A stretch of DNA of 64,000 nucleotides from NCBI GenBank assembly GCA_013289835.1, contig JABCZG010000013.1, positions 1 to 64,000 on the forward strand. The letters run 5' to 3'. The translations under genes were made by a program, and so were the position numbers. A model generated the notes under the pieces. It saw only the letters and a list, made by a program, of their open reading frames with translations. It was not told where the DNA came from and searched no databases. The DNA is from Acidobacteriota bacterium. Lineage in GTDB: Bacteria > Acidobacteriota > Terriglobia > Acidiferrales > UBA7541. Positions 61,060-64,000 of this stretch are shown here, piece after piece (position 1 is the first letter of the stretch; each line of letters opens with the position of its first letter).

Positions 61060-63519
61060 TTATTCGTACCGGAGCGTCTGCATGGGATCAACGCGCGTAG
61101 CTCGCCGCGCAGGAATGTAGCAAGCCGCCAGCGCCACGACAAACAGTACAACCGTTACGCTTGCAAACGTGGGAAGGTCCGTCGCGGTCACGTCAAACAA
61201 CAAGCTGGTCATCAATCGCGTAAAAATAAAGGCCAGTACCAGGCCCGCCGCCACTCCGCTCAAAATCATTCCCGCACCCTGCTTCATCACCAAACCGAGC
61301 ACATCGCCGCTCTGCGCGCCGAGCACCATTCGCAATCCAAATTCCTTGGTCCGCCGCGCCACCGAGTAGGACACCACGCCATAAATTCCGACCGTCGCAA
61401 TCGCCAGCGCCACGCCGGAGAAAAGCGAAAGCAGCAGCGTAAGAAACCGCGGCCGCGCCTGCGCGCGAGAGAGCACGTCTTCCATCAAGCGCACGTCCGC
61501 CAATGGCAGCGACGGATCGATCTCGCTCAATTTTTCGCGCACCACGCCGGCCAACAATCGCGGATCACCTGCCTGCGCCCGCATGACCACGTACATGTCC
61601 GTACTGCTTCCGCCCGCCGGTTGCCGGTACGGCAAATACAGTTCGGTACCGGCTGGCCGGTCGAGGCCGGCATTTTTCACGTCGTCCACGACCCCGATCA
61701 CCGTGTTCCAGTCTTTGGCTCCGCCCGGACGAATGCGCCGGCCAATGGGATTCTGCTTCGGCCAAAACGTCATCGCCATCGTCTTATTGATGATGACCAC
61801 TTCGGGCGCTCCTTGGGCGTCGCGCTCGTCGAACAATCGTCCGTCCACCAAGCGAATGCCCATCGTCGAGAAATAGTCTTTGCTAACCGCTTGATAAAAA
61901 TCCACGTTTTGAATCGGGCCGCCTTCTGTTTGCACGAATCCTTCGATGTCCGTGTCGTTCATATTGGGCGGGCGCATCGGTGCCAAACCGGAAACCAGCG
62001 CCGCTGATTGCACGCCGGGAAGATTGGTCAGGCTGGCATCGAGCCGCGTCCAGAGATCCGTAATCTTTGTATTATCCGTGTAGGTCCCGGTGGGCAGCGA
62101 GACGTGCATGGTGATCACGTTGTCCGCATGAAGACCGGTATGGACTTCCTGCAGCTTCCAGAACGCTCGCAGCATCAGCCCGCAGCCAATCAACAAAACA
62201 AGAGCCATCGCCAGTTCACCGGCCACCAGGACGCGCCTAAAAATTTGCGCTCCGGCGGCGGCCGTCGTGCTCCCCGCCGTATCCTTCAGCGATTCGGAAA
62301 TCCCGCTGATCAGCAGCGGCGCAAGCGGCGCGAGCCCAAACAGCACGCCGGTGATCAAGCTCGTTACCAGCGTGAAGAGCAGCACGCGCCAGTCCATGGT
62401 GATTTCATCCGCGCGAGGAATGCCGCCTGCATTCGTGAGCTGCACCAGCCGCACGCCTGCAAACGAAAGTGCCACGCCCAGGATGGCCCCGCAAAATGCC
62501 AGCAAAACGCCTTCGGTTACGAACTGCCGCGCCAATCGCCCCAAGCCTGCCCCCAACGCTCCGCGAATCGCAATCTCGCGCCGGCGGGCCTCCGCGCGCG
62601 CCAGCAGCAAGTTCGCTACGTTGATGCTGGCGATGAGTAAAACAAAGGCCACAGCGCCGAGCAGCATCAGGAGAGCAGGTCGAACGCTGGAAACGACTTC
62701 CGCTTGTAGCGGGAAACTGACGATGGTGTGATTTTTCGGGTCGAAGCTATGGACCTTCGGCACTTTTTTTTCGCCGTAGCTTTGCACCAGCGACGCCAGC
62801 TCACCCTGCGCTTGCCCGCCGCTGACGCCCGGTTTCAGCCGGCCCAGGAGGTAGTAATTGTGGCTGCCCCGTTCTCCCGGCTTGGCCGGGTCCAACTGCA
62901 ACGCCGCCCAGACTTGCGCGGGATCTTGTTCACCGAGAGGAAATTGAAAGGTCTTGGGCATAACTCCGATGATCGTGCACTTGAGTCCGTCCAATCTTGT
63001 CTCGCGGCCCAGAATGTTGGGGTCGCCGCCAAATGTGCTCTGCCAGATGCCATAGGAAATATCGGCCACCATTGGCACACCGGGAACATCATCGGCTGGC
63101 GAAATCAATCGCCCCTTGATTGGTGTCACGGCCAGTGACTCCAGAAGACCGCCGCTCACGTACGCCGCCGTGACGCGCACCGGCTGCGTCGTGCCCGCCA
63201 AGTTCACTCCGCCGCTCACCCACGCGTCCAGCGAAGCCCAGGAGTGCGCATCACGACGCAGATCCAGAAATTCCGGCCCGGACGTCCAGAAGCGGTGCAG
63301 GCCGCCGTTCGGAAATGTCGGAAACTCGGTGTAAACGCGCACGAGCTGTTCGGGATGCGCGTAGGGCAGCGGCTGAAGAAGCACTGCGTTCACCACCGTG
63401 AAAATCCCGGTGGTGGCCCCGATCCCCAGCATCAGGCACAGCACCGCCGCGATCGTGAAGCCCAGATTCTTGCGCATCATGCGAAGCGCGAACTGGATGT
63501 CTTGCAACAGGGTTTGCAC
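61060..63519 (-). CDS. MacB-like ABC permease, orphan (ADOP-type)
   Basis: An 819-residue membrane protein with two MacB-periplasmic-core and two FtsX-like permease parts. The N-terminus FALRMMRKNLGFTIAAVLCL and the repeated permease regions near 280-430 and 700-800 (IATVGIYGVVSYSVARRTKE, LRMVLGAQSGDVLGLVMKQG) fit the acidobacterial duplicated orphan permease class, which lacks an adjacent ATPase. None is next to this gene. The GTG start has GGAGGTG about 6 nt upstream. Substrate unknown. Confidence 0.9.
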   Translation of the reverse strand: MQTLLQDIQFALRMMRKNLGFTIAAVLCLMLGIGATTGIFTVVNAVLLQPLPYAHPEQLVRVYTEFPTFPNGGLHRFWTSGPEFLDLRRDAHSWASLDAWVSGGVNLAGTTQPVRVTAAYVSGGLLESLAVTPIKGRLISPADDVPGVPMVADISYGIWQSTFGGDPNILGRETRLDGLKCTIIGVMPKTFQFPLGEQDPAQVWAALQLDPAKPGERGSHNYYLLGRLKPGVSGGQAQGELASLVQSYGEKKVPKVHSFDPKNHTIVSFPLQAEVVSSVRPALLMLLGAVAFVLLIASINVANLLLARAEARRREIAIRGALGAGLGRLARQFVTEGVLLAFCGAILGVALSFAGVRLVQLTNAGGIPRADEITMDWRVLLFTLVTSLITGVLFGLAPLAPLLISGISESLKDTAGSTTAAAGAQIFRRVLVAGELAMALVLLIGCGLMLRAFWKLQEVHTGLHADNVITMHVSLPTGTYTDNTKITDLWTRLDASLTNLPGVQSAALVSGLAPMRPPNMNDTDIEGFVQTEGGPIQNVDFYQAVSKDYFSTMGIRLVDGRLFDERDAQGAPEVVIINKTMAMTFWPKQNPIGRRIRPGGAKDWNTVIGVVDDVKNAGLDRPAGTELYLPYRQPAGGSSTDMYVVMRAQAGDPRLLAGVVREKLSEIDPSLPLADVRLMEDVLSRAQARPRFLTLLLSLFSGVALAIATVGIYGVVSYSVARRTKEFGLRMVLGAQSGDVLGLVMKQGAGMILSGVAAGLVLAFIFTRLMTSLLFDVTATDLPTFASVTVVLFVVALAACYIPARRATRVDPMQTLRYE

Positions 63520-63667
63520 GCCACACCTCCGCTCGCAAAAGGTACGCTTAAAAGGGCCGGTATGTTCCTGATATCTTGGAATGCTAGACGTTCGAAACCA
63601 GCTTTTGTTTGGTCGCTGGCCGCGCTCTTCTCGCCGTCCGCGCCTTTGAAGAGTTGCGCGATTCTAC

Positions 63668-64000
63668 CTAGGCTTCAGGGGAAGGATTCTTTGAGGGGCC
63701 CTCTTCACGAGAAAGCTGCTCCTGAGACGTTAGCCACGCCTCCAGTTGTTCGCGGCCCTTGCCATGAAATGTCTGGAGAACAACTCCTGCCATTCCCTCC
63801 GTGTTTGTCCACGCGACCTGGCCTTTTCCGCTGATGCTCGCGCCCAGCGTCAATTCGAACGCGAAGTCCACCACGGAAGAATGCTTCAGCGGTTTTGTCG
63901 TGCGTATCGCCATTCCGCCTTCGCTCAAATTGGTCATCCGGGCATGGTGCTCGATTTCGCCGTCTTTCAAAACCACCGGCAGGTGCGTCGCGTGGCGGAA
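63668..64000 (-). CDS. PilZ-domain protein, partial (N-terminus cut by the right edge)
   Basis: At least 110 residues of a PilZ domain, a cyclic-di-GMP binding fold. The NxSxxG-type site appears in MTNLSEGGMAIRTTK, and the frame continues upstream past a GTG at 63976 with RHATHLPVVL, so the true start is outside the window. The usual RxxxR motif would also be outside. Such proteins often regulate motility, in line with pilT elsewhere in the window. Confidence 0.82.
   Translation of the reverse strand, partial: FRHATHLPVVLKDGEIEHHARMTNLSEGGMAIRTTKPLKHSSVVDFAFELTLGASISGKGQVAWTNTEGMAGVVLQTFHGKGREQLEAWLTSQEQLSREEGPSKNPSPEA

Overview
The window looks like chromosomal DNA from an acidobacterium (inference from gene content). 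Signs are a large MacB-like orphan ABC permease, a Ser/Thr kinase fused to a TolB-like domain and TPRs, an adjacent DUF3300/DUF2950 secreted pair, many secreted hypothetical proteins, and an intergenic repeat with a G/C-tract hairpin followed by AAAGGAGTTA-type boxes. The DNA is moderately GC-rich. Most genes lie on the minus strand. No rRNA, complete tRNA, CRISPR array or prophage was seen.

Layout. 1-119: end of an IS481-like insertion sequence whose transposase runs off the left edge. 0.2-12.7 kb: Tat-exported sugar isomerase-like protein, RND efflux pump with adaptor, secreted unknown, AMIN/amidase, lytic transglycosylase and alaS. 12.7-24.2 kb: composite repeat upstream of alaS, large secreted unknown, dienelactone hydrolase, recX, amidohydrolase-CIA30 fusion, pilT, aquaporin, Ser/Thr kinase flanked by direct repeats, ilvE. 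24.3-31.7 kb: ABC-2 exporter, alkyltransferase-like protein, then two near-identical single-ring ClpB-D2-like AAA+ ATPases. The first is coupled to a small unknown protein; the second sits behind a candidate sigma-54 promoter with an upstream palindrome. An M48 protease follows. 31.8-38.4 kb: phosphodiesterase/phosphatase-family protein and the glycine cleavage cluster gcvT-gcvH-gcvPA-gcvPB. 38.7-41.6 kb: malectin-domain protein, a tiny Cys-rich protein overlapping a degenerate RsbW-like protein, and a secreted unknown.

40.5-48.4 kb is a histidine/urocanate degradation region read leftward: antitoxin, VapC toxin, hutU, an NmrA-like oxidoreductase, hutI, a small membrane protein and ftcD. Several of these overlap by 4-14 nt. 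hutH is not in the window. 48.6-64 kb: small membrane protein, ASCH-like protein, cupin, an array of three palindromes in a convergent gap, DUF2950 and DUF3300 proteins, long-chain acyl-CoA synthetase, Dps-like protein, M16 protease, thiG, a small lipoprotein, DUF2059, DinB, a MacB-like permease, and a PilZ protein cut by the right edge.

Functional themes: envelope and export (RND pump, amidase, transglycosylase, ABC systems), one-carbon and amino-acid metabolism (glycine cleavage, histidine degradation feeding folate, ilvE) and stress or protein quality control (AAA+ pair, M48, Dps). The best candidate for something undescribed is the 27.0-30.1 kb AAA+ module: a duplicated unfoldase-type ATPase without N-domain or visible protease, with a coupled small partner and apparent enhancer/sigma-54 control of one copy. 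The 50.3-50.4 kb triple palindrome and the 12.8-12.9 kb composite repeat are the strongest non-coding signals.
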